Shown here: piece by piece, positions 1-7,196 of the stretch
Layout of the letters: the number at the start of each line of letters is the position of its first letter
How positions within the stretch are numbered: the first letter of the stretch is position 1
Assembly (NCBI RefSeq): GCF_900291955.1
Contig: NZ_OLMR01000001.1
Location: forward strand, 496,001 to 560,000
Direction of reading: 5' to 3'
Origin: Pseudoruminococcus massiliensis
GTDB lineage: Bacteria > Bacillota > Clostridia > Oscillospirales > Acutalibacteraceae
DNA length: 64,000 nucleotides
The notes under the pieces: model-generated
Databases searched by the model: none
The model's input: only the letters and a program-made list of their open reading frames with translations
What the model was told of the DNA's origin: nothing
Translations under genes and position numbers: made by a program

Positions 1-480
1 TGAAAGTCCTGCACCAACAAGTACATCACTTGTTGCATAAGCATTGAATCCACCAATTTTGTATCCATGATCCTTAAGTCCACGAAGAACACCTCTGATG
101 AGGCTGACCGTTGTGCCTACCTCATCATTATTAACTTCGAGGTCATTTATATTGAGAGTAATCATATCATAACCGTCAGAAACAAATCTTACAACATCAT
201 TGTTATTCTTGGCCGACACAGCAATAGTATCAAGATTAATGGATGTTGCAAGCACCATTCCATGCTGGTGATCTGTATGATTACCGCAAACCTCACTTCT
301 GCCGGGAGCACTGAATATTGCTACTTTATCAGGGCAAAAAATTGTTTCATACTGCTCAATTGCATGAACATATCTTTTTTTCTGATAATCAATCATTGAT
401 GAATCTATATATATATCAGTGAAAAGATTATCAAATTCGCCGTTTGTAATTTTTTCAATTGCTGTTTTAGTATCAATCAT
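1..480 (-). CDS. galK: galactokinase, N-terminal part (cut by window start)
   Basis: Phosphorylates alpha-D-galactose with ATP in the Leloir pathway; cytoplasmic. The reverse strand from the ATG at 480 reads 160 codons to the window edge. Residues 59-74 carry the galactokinase signature (APGRSEVCGNHTDHQHG), in which Glu-63 and the NHTDH block match the sugar-binding region of this GHMP-kinase family. The visible part stops inside the VGAGLS stretch that begins the second ATP-binding motif. An AGGTAA ribosome site lies just upstream. It starts one base after the transporter gene stops, so the two should share a transcript controlled by the divergent LacI-type gene. The C-terminal half is not visible. 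Confidence 0.9.
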   Translation of the reverse strand, partial: MIDTKTAIEKITNGEFDNLFTDIYIDSSMIDYQKKRYVHAIEQYETIFCPDKVAIFSAPGRSEVCGNHTDHQHGMVLATSINLDTIAVSAKNNNDVVRFVSDGYDMITLNINDLEVNNDEVGTTVSLIRGVLRGLKDHGYKIGGFNAYATSDVLVGAGLS

Positions 481-481
481 T

Positions 482-1957
482 TTATTTACCTGCCTTTTCC
501 GCAACTGTAGGAAGGAACATAGAAGGCTCTGTGTTACCGCTTTCATCAAGCTGTTGTGTCATATCAATCTTGCCTTCTCTTCTTGCACTGATTGTGTTTA
601 TAACCTTCTTCATCATACAGTCATTGAGTTTATATTTCTTTCTGTAAACAACATAAGCAATAAGCATACAAACCGCAGGAACAATGCACATAAGTGTACT
701 GATTGATGCTACTGTTGCAAATGACTGTTCCTGTCCCGGGATATACTGTGTGCTTCCAAGTGCCGCGCCAATACCGAGTGCTGTAAGAGCTGCTGTGAAT
801 TTTACGATAAGTGTCTGGAGTGAGAATACAACGCCTTCATTTCTTGTTCCAAGCTTAAATTCACCGTAATCAACAACATCTGCAAGGAATACTGTTGCAC
901 AACCAAGTTCAAGACCTGTACCAAGTTTTACAATAACACCTGAGATTGATGTGAGCACAACATTGTGCGGAGCAAAAATACCTACGAGCAAAAGCATTAT
1001 AAGACCAAATGCAGGTAAAATACACGCAAGAAGGAACGAAGTTTTTCTTGAAAGAAATTTTGCAACCTTAGGGAATACGATAAGACCTACAACCTCTGCG
1101 ATTGATGCGCTGATCATAAATGATGACATCATTCCTGCGTTGCCGCAAACATATTTGAAATAATATGTAGCAACACCCATAATGCACTGAATGCCGATGT
1201 TGTAAAGGAAGATAAGAGTTACCGCCCAACGAAGTTGATCATTCTTGCCGATGATTGAGAAAATATCTTTAAACTTAACTTTCTTTTCCGGAACAGAATC
1301 ATCTCTCTTTTTCGGAAGATTGATTACTGTAATACCGATTGTAAGAATAAATACAATTGCAATTATGATTGCAAATCTGTGATAACCTGCCTGATTTGTT
1401 GTGCCGCCGCTGAGAGCCTCAATAATTTGAACACCAAAGCCTGCAATAACAAGTGACTGACCGATACTTGCAAAGATTCTCGGAAGTACCGAAACTTTTT
1501 CTCTCTCCTCAGGATTTGAAGTAAGGTTAGGAATAATTGACCAATAAGGAATATCCATAATTGTGTAAGTCATACCCCAGAGTATGTAAGCTGCTGTTGC
1601 AAATACGCAAAGTCCAACGCCATCGAGGTGGAAGTCTGTGAATAAAACAACAAATACAATTGAATTAACCAGCGTACCTATTACAAGCCATGGAATAAAT
1701 TTACCCCATCTGCTGCGTGTGTTATCAACAATCATACCCATAAACAAATCATTAAAGGCATCCCATAACTTTGCAACAAAGAACATTATGCCGATAAATA
1801 CCGGGTTGACCTTGATGATGTCTGTGAAATAAATCATTGAAAATGTGGCAATCATACCATAAATCATATCTTTGCCGAGGGCACCTAAAGCAAAGGTGTA
1901 TTTGATTCTACCTGGGATTTTGCCATCAAGTCTTGGTTGTGATGATGTCTGTTTCAT
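482..1957 (-). CDS. GPH-family sugar:cation symporter
   Basis: A 491-residue major-facilitator protein of the glycoside-pentoside-hexuronide group (MelB/LacS type), which imports a galactoside or other glycoside with a cation across the cytoplasmic membrane. It has about 12 hydrophobic segments, the early RIKYTFALGALGKDMIYG segment and a WDAFNDLFMGMIVDNTRSRWGK loop typical of the family. The start at 1957 is chosen because AGGAGGAAAA sits four bases before it; an in-frame start 21 codons upstream lacks a ribosome site. It has no C-terminal EIIA-like domain as in LacS. galK follows immediately, which suggests a galactose-containing substrate; the exact sugar is inferred. Confidence 0.9.
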   Translation of the reverse strand: MKQTSSQPRLDGKIPGRIKYTFALGALGKDMIYGMIATFSMIYFTDIIKVNPVFIGIMFFVAKLWDAFNDLFMGMIVDNTRSRWGKFIPWLVIGTLVNSIVFVVLFTDFHLDGVGLCVFATAAYILWGMTYTIMDIPYWSIIPNLTSNPEEREKVSVLPRIFASIGQSLVIAGFGVQIIEALSGGTTNQAGYHRFAIIIAIVFILTIGITVINLPKKRDDSVPEKKVKFKDIFSIIGKNDQLRWAVTLIFLYNIGIQCIMGVATYYFKYVCGNAGMMSSFMISASIAEVVGLIVFPKVAKFLSRKTSFLLACILPAFGLIMLLLVGIFAPHNVVLTSISGVIVKLGTGLELGCATVFLADVVDYGEFKLGTRNEGVVFSLQTLIVKFTAALTALGIGAALGSTQYIPGQEQSFATVASISTLMCIVPAVCMLIAYVVYRKKYKLNDCMMKKVINTISARREGKIDMTQQLDESGNTEPSMFLPTVAEKAGK

Positions 1958-2060
1958 GATTTTTCCTCCTTTTAATTTTAAATGAAACGCCGTGACAACC
2001 TGCACAAAAGATTTCGTCATTATTTAATAATAATGTTTCTTTTGTTTTTATGTTAACTAA

Positions 2061-2089
2061 ATTATACGGTTTGTTTCGTAAACTGTCAA
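2061..2089 (-). promoter_or_regulatory. consensus sigma-A promoter of transporter-galK with operator in the spacer
   Basis: On the reverse strand a perfect TTGACA (2084-2089) and TATAAT (2061-2066) are 17 bases apart. The spacer contains the odd palindrome GTTTCGTAAAC (2073-2083), so a LacI-type repressor bound there would occlude RNA polymerase. A related TTTGGTAAAC lies just upstream at 2095-2104. Confidence 0.85.
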
Positions 2090-2119
2090 TAGTTTTTGGT
2101 AAACATTTTTGCTTTCTCC

Positions 2120-2167
2120 GTTTTTTACTAAACAATACTTGATTTTTTAGTAATATTTCACTATAAT
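2120..2167 (+). promoter_or_regulatory. promoter and operator-like half-sites of the LacI-type regulator gene
   Basis: TTGATT (2139-2144) and TATAAT (2162-2167) with 17-base spacing face the regulator gene. Half-sites of the same type as in the divergent promoter (GTTTTTTACTAAAC at 2120-2133, TTTTAGTAAT at 2145-2154) lie at and in this promoter, which suggests autoregulation. The operator assignment is inference from repetition. Confidence 0.7.
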
Positions 2168-2185
2168 GGTAGTGAGGTGATTCAA

Positions 2186-3199
2186 TTGGCTACAATCAGA
2201 GATGTTGCCAAAAAGGCAAATGTATCAGTAGCTACTGTTTCAAGAGTGCTTAATAACGACACTACCCTAAGCACCTCGCTTGAAACGAAGCAAAAAATAT
2301 TTGCAGCAGCTAAAGAACTTAATTATGTAAAGAAAAAAAGGGTTACATCAGCACCTTCATGTCGCATTGGAATTCTACAATGGTTCTCTTCCAAACAGGA
2401 AATTGAAGATAATTATTACTTTTTGATGAGACAGGGTATCGAGGACTACTGTTCAAAAAATAATATAAGTATTGTACGAACATTTAAAACAGATAATGAC
2501 TATCAGAATGTACTCTGCGATGTTGATGGCATAATCTGCCTCGGGAAGTTTAGTAAACAAGAAATAAAATTACTGCATTCATTGAATAATAAAATTGTTT
2601 TTCTTGATATGACCGTTGAGAATATTGAAATCACATCCATATCGCTCGACTTTCGTCAGGCAGTGTCCGATGCAATTAAATATCTATATGATTTAGGCCA
2701 TAGAACAGTTGGCTTTATCGGAGGCATTGAACAGCTTGAGGACGGAACGATATTTCCTGATAAACGACTCAACACTTTCACAGACATTTGCGATGCACTA
2801 AACATTAAATATGATGGGTTTATTATGCAGGACAAATTTTCAACATCATCCGGTTATAAAATGATGTCAGAAATGATCAGCAAAGGAAATCTCCCCACAG
2901 CTATTTTTGCGGCAAGCGATCATATTGCAATCGGTGCAATGAGAGCTCTGCAAGAAAACGGTTACAAAATTCCTGAGGATATTTCTGTTATGGGATTTGA
3001 TAACACGGAGCTTTCGGGATATACAAACCCTCCGCTCACTACGGTAAACGCACCTGTATATGCAATGGGTATTTACGGCATTAGATTTATTTTGAATATG
3101 ATGAAATCTAAAAGCACCGATTATTATTCTCCTATGCGTGTCTATCTGCCTTGTCCAATAAAAGTTCGCAACTCATGTGCAAAACCTAAAAAATTATAA
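2186..3199 (+). CDS. LacI/GalR-family transcriptional regulator
   Basis: A 337-residue repressor-type protein. Residues 1-25 form the LacI helix-turn-helix (ATIRDVAKKANVSVATVSR), followed by the hinge and a periplasmic-binding-protein-like sugar sensor domain, including the typical GFDNTELSGYTNPPLTTV segment near the C-terminus. The likely start is TTG at 2186, five bases after an AGGTGA ribosome site; a GTG at 2177 is part of that site. It is transcribed away from the transporter-galK operon and the shared intergenic region holds repeated operator-like sites, so it most likely controls that operon and itself in response to a galactoside. The effector is not visible from sequence. Confidence 0.9.
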   Translation: MATIRDVAKKANVSVATVSRVLNNDTTLSTSLETKQKIFAAAKELNYVKKKRVTSAPSCRIGILQWFSSKQEIEDNYYFLMRQGIEDYCSKNNISIVRTFKTDNDYQNVLCDVDGIICLGKFSKQEIKLLHSLNNKIVFLDMTVENIEITSISLDFRQAVSDAIKYLYDLGHRTVGFIGGIEQLEDGTIFPDKRLNTFTDICDALNIKYDGFIMQDKFSTSSGYKMMSEMISKGNLPTAIFAASDHIAIGAMRALQENGYKIPEDISVMGFDNTELSGYTNPPLTTVNAPVYAMGIYGIRFILNMMKSKSTDYYSPMRVYLPCPIKVRNSCAKPKKL

Positions 3200-3431
3200 T
3201 TATCGTCGTTATTAAACGATTATATGCCATAATAAAATTATCGTTATACGGTTGATTTTGAAAGTAGTCTGCCCTCTTAACCGACTACTACTTGACTACT
3301 TTTGAAGAATCTAATATAGCACATTTGGCGTGATTTGAGTCGGCGATTAGTCAGAAATATAAAAATGAATCTGCCTCTTATTTATAATTAACATTTTTAA
3401 AGAATCTCATATGCATTTTTGCAAAGTAAAA
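3200..3431. other. non-coding stretch after the regulator with two inverted repeats
   Basis: No gene seen. AACGAT...ATCGTT pairs across about 3213-3246, and AGTAGTC (3266-3272) pairs with GACTACT (3283-3289), a possible factor-assisted end for the regulator transcript. There is no run of T after either stem. Confidence 0.4.
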
Positions 3432-3454
3432 ATCCACCGGCTAAGCCGGTGGAT
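3432..3454. repeat. perfect 10-bp hairpin resembling an IS200/IS605 terminal palindrome
   Basis: ATCCACCGGC (3432-3441), loop TAA, GCCGGTGGAT (3445-3454). A short-looped GC-rich stem in otherwise AT-rich DNA is the form of subterminal hairpins in IS200/IS605-type elements. No transposase gene is present, so this would be a remnant. It could instead be a terminator stem, though no T run follows closely. Confidence 0.45.
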
Positions 3455-3552
3455 CTTTACTATATTCTCAACATCTCTCACCCTCTCTATTCTACCGTCC
3501 TCATCAGTCATTCTTGTAACACGAAAAAACAAGTTTACAAGAATTTTAGGCA

Positions 3553-3574
3553 TAAAAAAAGAGCCCAATGGCTC
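3553..3574 (-). terminator. intrinsic terminator read on the reverse strand
   Basis: On the reverse strand GAGCC-ATTG-GGCTC is followed by seven T. It lies downstream of the broken SPFH gene and would end that transcript. Confidence 0.6.
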
Positions 3575-3642
3575 AGATGTTAAAAATATTAAATAAGTAA
3601 TTGTTATTGATTATTTCTAATTCTGCGATATTTCCTTACTTT

Positions 3643-3900
3643 TTAAGATTTACAAGAAGGTATCGTTTTATTCACTCCATGCTGCGGTGGAAAATCAATT
3701 ACCTGCTCTTTTAATGATACTTTCTTTGAAATCTTGTCGATAAACGGAATTTTTACATGCAAGCCTGTTGACCATGTTACATGATATGTTCCGAGTCTTT
3801 CAATTACATATGCGTGTGCCTGCGGTACTACTTTTACATTGCTTACGATTACTATAAGCGGGATTAAAAGGATAATTCCTAAAATAATAAGTCCTAACAT
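3643..3900 (-). pseudogene. truncated SPFH/band-7 (stomatin/prohibitin-like) protein
   Basis: The first ~73 residues are a normal SPFH start: one N-terminal membrane segment (LGLIILGIILLIPLIVIV), then VPQAHAYVIERLGTYHVTW, a GLHVKIPFIDKISKKVSLKEQ stretch cut short here, and DFPPQ. After PPQ the sequence changes to unrelated residues and stops at 85 residues, whereas family members run about 280-320. The breakpoint is near 3683-3690. A gaggtaaata ribosome site precedes the ATG at 3900. It follows nfeD as in the usual NfeD-SPFH membrane-microdomain operon, and that neighbour is also broken, so the module is decaying. Functional protein is unlikely. Confidence 0.8.
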
Positions 3901-3910
3901 TATTTACCTC

Positions 3911-4352
3911 TCATTCTATTACGGGTTCTACTATGAGCTTGACGCCTTCTATTGCGAGAACCTTAACTTTTGTTTTTTTAAAAAGCGGTGCTTTGTCGGA
4001 CTTTACCGTCCATGTTTCCGCACCAACCTTTGCCTGTGCTTGTTTCGTCAATGTCGGTTAAATCTGTGAGCATAAACCCGACTTGACCGATGTGGCGGTC
4101 TGCGTTTGTTCCCGTTGTCTTGTTACGCTTTTTAAAGCGTTTTACAAGTGGTCGTGTCACAATCAGCGAAACAAGTGACACTGCAAGGAACACAACCGAC
4201 TGGATTGTTATGTCGCTTGTAAATATAGTTGTTATGGCAGCACAAACCGAGCCGAGAACGAACCATATTGATACAAGCTGTGTTGTAAAGCCTTCGCAAA
4301 GCAACATGAATATTGCAAAGCCTATCCACACTATCGGCATATATTGCCCCAT
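3911..4352 (-). pseudogene. NfeD-like membrane protein, frameshifted
   Basis: The frame opening at 4352 encodes an N-terminal pair of membrane segments and an NfeD-like body down to TDLTDIDETSTGK, then runs into a premature stop. The +1 frame continues the family C-terminal OB-fold: VGAETWTVKSDKAPLFKKT, then KVKVLAIEGVKLIVEP, ending in TGA at 3911-3913. One extra base near 4044-4049 (GGCAAAGGTTGG) explains the break. The restored gene would stop ten bases before the SPFH start. Both genes of the pair are damaged, so loss of function rather than sequencing error is favoured, although a single-base read error cannot be excluded for this gene alone. Confidence 0.8.
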
Positions 4353-4667
4353 AGAGCTGTCACTGCCGTATGACTGACTGTACTTGCTGACAAGGTTAGT
4401 TGTTGAATTTTCAGCCTTGCCTATGTTTTATATTTGTGTTATACTACTATTGCATAATAATTGCTTAAGAAGTACATCCCAAAACTACCACCTTATGCGA
4501 CAACTTTTTTAGAGGGCGTGCTAACACCTTGCTAACAGGAATACACACAACTCGTTTGTGTTAGCACATTTTAGGTGGTAAAAGGCAACCACGTTTCCTG
4601 CTGAAAACCGCATTAGGATGGGAAAAGTTGAGGTTTGTTTATCTTGGAAATAACGCTTCGGAATGAA
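4353..4667. other. non-coding stretch between nfeD and the tRNA fragment
   Basis: No open frame of note. GTGCTAACA (4519-4527) recurs as its reverse complement TGTTAGCAC (4557-4565), bracketing CTTGCTAACAGG; such short repeats next to a tRNA 3' end are common near integrase arm sites. I see no integrase. Confidence 0.35.
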
Positions 4668-4712
4668 CTCCTAAGCGATAGGTCGGGTGTTCGAATCACC
4701 TCGGGAACGCCA
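4668..4712 (+). other. tRNA-Arg(CCT) 3' half, likely att site scar
   Basis: From the anticodon loop to CCA the sequence is tRNA-like: loop CTCCTAA (4668-4674; anticodon CCT 4670-4672), T stem GGGTG/CACCT (4685-4689/4697-4701) with TTCGAAT loop, acceptor 3' strand CGGGAAC (4702-4708), G, CCA (4710-4712). Upstream bases do not pair with the anticodon stem and no matching 5' acceptor strand (GTTCCCG) or D arm is present. Homology beginning at the anticodon loop is what tyrosine integrases use as att core. Confidence 0.75.
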
Positions 4713-4760
4713 AAGCCGAAATTCCTACGAAAGCAAAGGATTTCGGCTTTTATTTTTATT
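4713..4760 (+). terminator. intrinsic terminator after the tRNA fragment
   Basis: AAGCCGAAATTCCT (4713-4726) pairs with AGGATTTCGGCTT with one bulge and is followed by a T-rich tail. It is probably the original tRNA terminator carried with the 3' fragment. Confidence 0.75.
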
Positions 4761-4817
4761 TTAAATTTATATAACTAAAGTAATAAGAAATTTTTTAAAA
4801 ATAAAAGAGGAAATATT

Positions 4818-5990
4818 ATGAGCAATACAAAAGATAATATAAAAAGAGGAAGCTGTCCTGTCTATAAAAAATGCGGTGGCTGTCAGCTTCAGAACCTTAC
4901 ATATCAGGAACAGCTTGCCTTTAAGCAAAAAAAAGTTTCAAAATTTCTTTCGCAATTTTGCAAGGTTCAGCCAATAATAGGAATGGAAAATCCTTTTCAT
5001 TATCGCAACAAGGTTCAAGCCGCATTCAGAACCGACCGAAATGGCAGAATAATTTCGGGTGTTTATCAATCAGGAACTCACCGCATAGTTGGTATTGATG
5101 AATGTATGATTGAAGATGCTATAGCTGATAAAATAATTGTTACTGTTCGTAAAATGCTTAAATCCTTCAAGCTTACAACCTATGATGAAGATGCTCAAAG
5201 AGGATTTTTAAGGCATATTCTTGTCAAACGAGGTTTTGCAACAAATGAAGTTATGCTTGTTCTTGTAACAGGTACACCAGTTTTCCCGTCTAAAAATAAT
5301 TTTGTCAAAGCTATAACTAAGGAATTTCCCGAAATAAAAACTGTTGTACAGAATATAAATCCATACAGAACAAATCTCGTGCTTGGTGATGTACAAAAAA
5401 TTCTTTATGGCAAGGGATATATAGAGGATATTTTGTGTGGCTGTAAATTCCGAATCTCACCAAAAAGCTTCTATCAGATAAACCCTATACAAACTGAGGT
5501 GCTTTATGGCAAGGCAATAGAATTTGCTAAGTTAAAGGGCAACGAAACTGTACTCGATACCTATTGTGGCATTGGTACAATAGGTATTATTGCCGCAAAG
5601 AATGGTGCAGGTTCAGTAATCGGAGTAGAGCTTAATAAAGATGCCGTCAAAGATGCTGTACAAAACGCAAGAGCAAATGACCTCAAGAATATCAGATTTT
5701 ATCAAGGTGATGCAGGCGAATTTATGGAAGTCGCCTCGGAAGAAGATGAAAAGCCTGATGTAGTTTTTATGGACCCTCCGAGAGCGGGTAGTGATAAAAA
5801 ATTTCTTTCTTCCCTTATTAAAATGTCACCAAAAACGGTAGTATATATTTCTTGCAACCCTGAAACTATGGCAAGAGATTTATATTACCTCACTCAGAAT
5901 AGCACCTATAAGGTTAAAAAAATTCAGCCAGTCGATATGTTTCCACACACAAGCCATATAGAAACTGTCGCATTATTAACTAAATCATAA
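4818..5990 (+). CDS. rlmD: 23S rRNA (uracil-C5)-methyltransferase, RlmD/RumA family
   Basis: A TrmA/RumA-type SAM-dependent enzyme that methylates a uracil in 23S rRNA. The N-terminus has the iron-sulfur cysteines in CPVYKKCGGCQLQ (residues ~14-26). The C-terminal Rossmann domain shows VLDTYCGIGTIGI (SAM loop), VFMDPPRAG, and YISCNPETMARDL with the catalytic Cys in SCNP. At 390 residues it lacks the N-terminal TRAM domain that makes many homologues about 450 long, as in other short Firmicutes copies. RBS GAGGAAATATT precedes the ATG. The exact target base is inferred from the family. Confidence 0.88.
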   Translation: MSNTKDNIKRGSCPVYKKCGGCQLQNLTYQEQLAFKQKKVSKFLSQFCKVQPIIGMENPFHYRNKVQAAFRTDRNGRIISGVYQSGTHRIVGIDECMIEDAIADKIIVTVRKMLKSFKLTTYDEDAQRGFLRHILVKRGFATNEVMLVLVTGTPVFPSKNNFVKAITKEFPEIKTVVQNINPYRTNLVLGDVQKILYGKGYIEDILCGCKFRISPKSFYQINPIQTEVLYGKAIEFAKLKGNETVLDTYCGIGTIGIIAAKNGAGSVIGVELNKDAVKDAVQNARANDLKNIRFYQGDAGEFMEVASEEDEKPDVVFMDPPRAGSDKKFLSSLIKMSPKTVVYISCNPETMARDLYYLTQNSTYKVKKIQPVDMFPHTSHIETVALLTKS

Positions 5991-5994
5991 AAGT

Positions 5995-6026
5995 AAAACC
6001 GAGAGTTCAAATAACTCTCGGTTTTA
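5995..6026. terminator. bidirectional terminator between rlmD and the anti-sigma gene
   Basis: AAAACCGAGAGTT, loop CAAAT, AACTCTCGGTTTTA: perfect stem with A run before and T run after, so it can serve both converging genes. Confidence 0.85.
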
Positions 6027-6045
6027 TAATATCTAAAAATATAAT

Positions 6046-6591
6046 TTACTTTACAATATCTGAAGAATTTTTCGATGGTGTTTCATCAACATCACCTGTT
6101 GTATTCTTATCACCGAAAACAGCCTCTTCCGAATACTTATCATCGTATTCAACAGTAGCCTTGCCACTGTCATCAACAGAAATCATAAATCTCTTATTAT
6201 TAGCTTCCTCGTCACTTACACTATATTCATAATACTCATCGCCTGTTTCAGAATCTTCTTTTAGTGTAAGTTTATTGCCATTTTCGAGTGTTGCAGTAGT
6301 TGTCTTATTACCATTCTCATCATAACTTACATCACCCTCAATAGCTGTCTGCTTGCCATTATCATTGATAAACCAACCCATAACAGTCTTTCCAAGCTCA
6401 CCATCTGTTGCAGCATTTGCAACGATACCTGCTGATGCAACACAAGCCACACAAGCAGCTATTGCTATAAGTTTCTTTGATACTAATTTTCTTTTCTTCT
6501 TTGTTTCACTCATTTTAATTACCTCCGTTACTTTCTCGTTTGAAGCATGAATTTGGGAAAATGTGCTCTTATAAAGTTCTTTGTTATTCAT
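6046..6591 (-). CDS. anti-sigma factor-like single-pass membrane protein
   Basis: A 181-residue protein with a cytoplasmic N-terminus (residues 1-40, containing TFSQIHASNEKVTEVIKM, like the motif seen at the start of Clostridia ECF anti-sigma proteins), one membrane segment near 41-60 (LIAIAACVACVASAGIVANA) and a 120-residue acidic outer domain rich in D, E, N and T. Its start overlaps the sigma gene stop by eight bases (ATGAATAA), so the two are translationally coupled. It most likely holds the sigma factor at the membrane until an envelope signal arrives. The outer domain matches nothing I recognise. Confidence 0.75.
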   Translation of the reverse strand: MNNKELYKSTFSQIHASNEKVTEVIKMSETKKKRKLVSKKLIAIAACVACVASAGIVANAATDGELGKTVMGWFINDNGKQTAIEGDVSYDENGNKTTTATLENGNKLTLKEDSETGDEYYEYSVSDEEANNKRFMISVDDSGKATVEYDDKYSEEAVFGDKNTTGDVDETPSKNSSDIVK

Positions 6592-7075
6592 CAGTCCATA
6601 CCCCCTGAAGTTTAGACCTTAACTTTTCTCTTGCTCTCATAAGTTGTGTTCGTATTGTCGATGGATTCACCTTGAGAATATCCGCAATTTCATCTACCGA
6701 ATAATCTTCGTAATAATACATATATACGCTTATTCTGTATTTTGAAGGAAGCTCCATAACCGCATAATATAAATCGCTCTCCTCCTTATGCTCGAATATC
6801 AGTTCCTCTCCAACCTCATCAAGTGGAATAACTTTTTTCTTAAAAGGTGAAATCAATAATTTCTTACTTTCATTGACAGCTACTCTTAGAAGCCAATTAC
6901 GAATATGCTCCTCATTTTCAAATTCCTTATTGCATTTATAGTATTTCAGCAATACATTTTGCACTATATCATCTGAATCAGACCTGTTGCGACTATAATT
7001 AAATGCTATTCTAAAAATGCTATCTGAATATTTCAGAGCTATTCTTGTAAATTCTTCATCGTTCAATACATTCAC
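6584..7075 (-). CDS. ECF-type RNA polymerase sigma factor
   Basis: A 163-residue sigma-70 family protein of the extracytoplasmic-function group. Region 2 is at residues ~10-75 (DSDDIVQNVLLKYYKC, then RNWLLRVAVNESKKLL) and region 4 at ~105-155 (YYEDYSVDEIADILKVNPST, RTQLMRAREKLRSKL helix). Regions 1 and 3 are absent, as expected. RBS AAGGAAGTGA precedes the ATG at 7075. It is cotranscribed with the anti-sigma gene. The stimulus and regulon are unknown. Confidence 0.9.
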   Translation of the reverse strand: MNVLNDEEFTRIALKYSDSIFRIAFNYSRNRSDSDDIVQNVLLKYYKCNKEFENEEHIRNWLLRVAVNESKKLLISPFKKKVIPLDEVGEELIFEHKEESDLYYAVMELPSKYRISVYMYYYEDYSVDEIADILKVNPSTIRTQLMRAREKLRSKLQGVWTDE

Positions 7076-7159
7076 TTCCTTAGCAAGTCTTTGAAAGCCG
7101 CTTTCATAAGTTATATCTTTTTAAAGTCTAAAATGTCCCAAAATTTTCTAAAATTTTTT

Positions 7160-7192
7160 AAAAAAATTAACCGCCACAAAGGACGGTTAATT
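7160..7192 (-). terminator. terminator of the FHA-SEDS gene
   Basis: On the reverse strand TTAACCG...CGGTTAA (7167-7190) is followed by a run of seven T. Confidence 0.75.
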
Positions 7193-7196
7193 TACA

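Noticed and set aside
1926-2135. 70-codon frame upstream of the transporter
   Set aside because: It covers the promoter and operator region and the real ribosome site; no homology-like features.
3411-3596. Short plus-strand frame through the hairpin region
   Set aside because: Contains both hairpins and has no ribosome site; better explained as non-coding remnant.
4668-4712. A complete tRNA gene
   Set aside because: No D arm, no 5' anticodon stem pairing and no 5' acceptor strand; only the 3' half is present.
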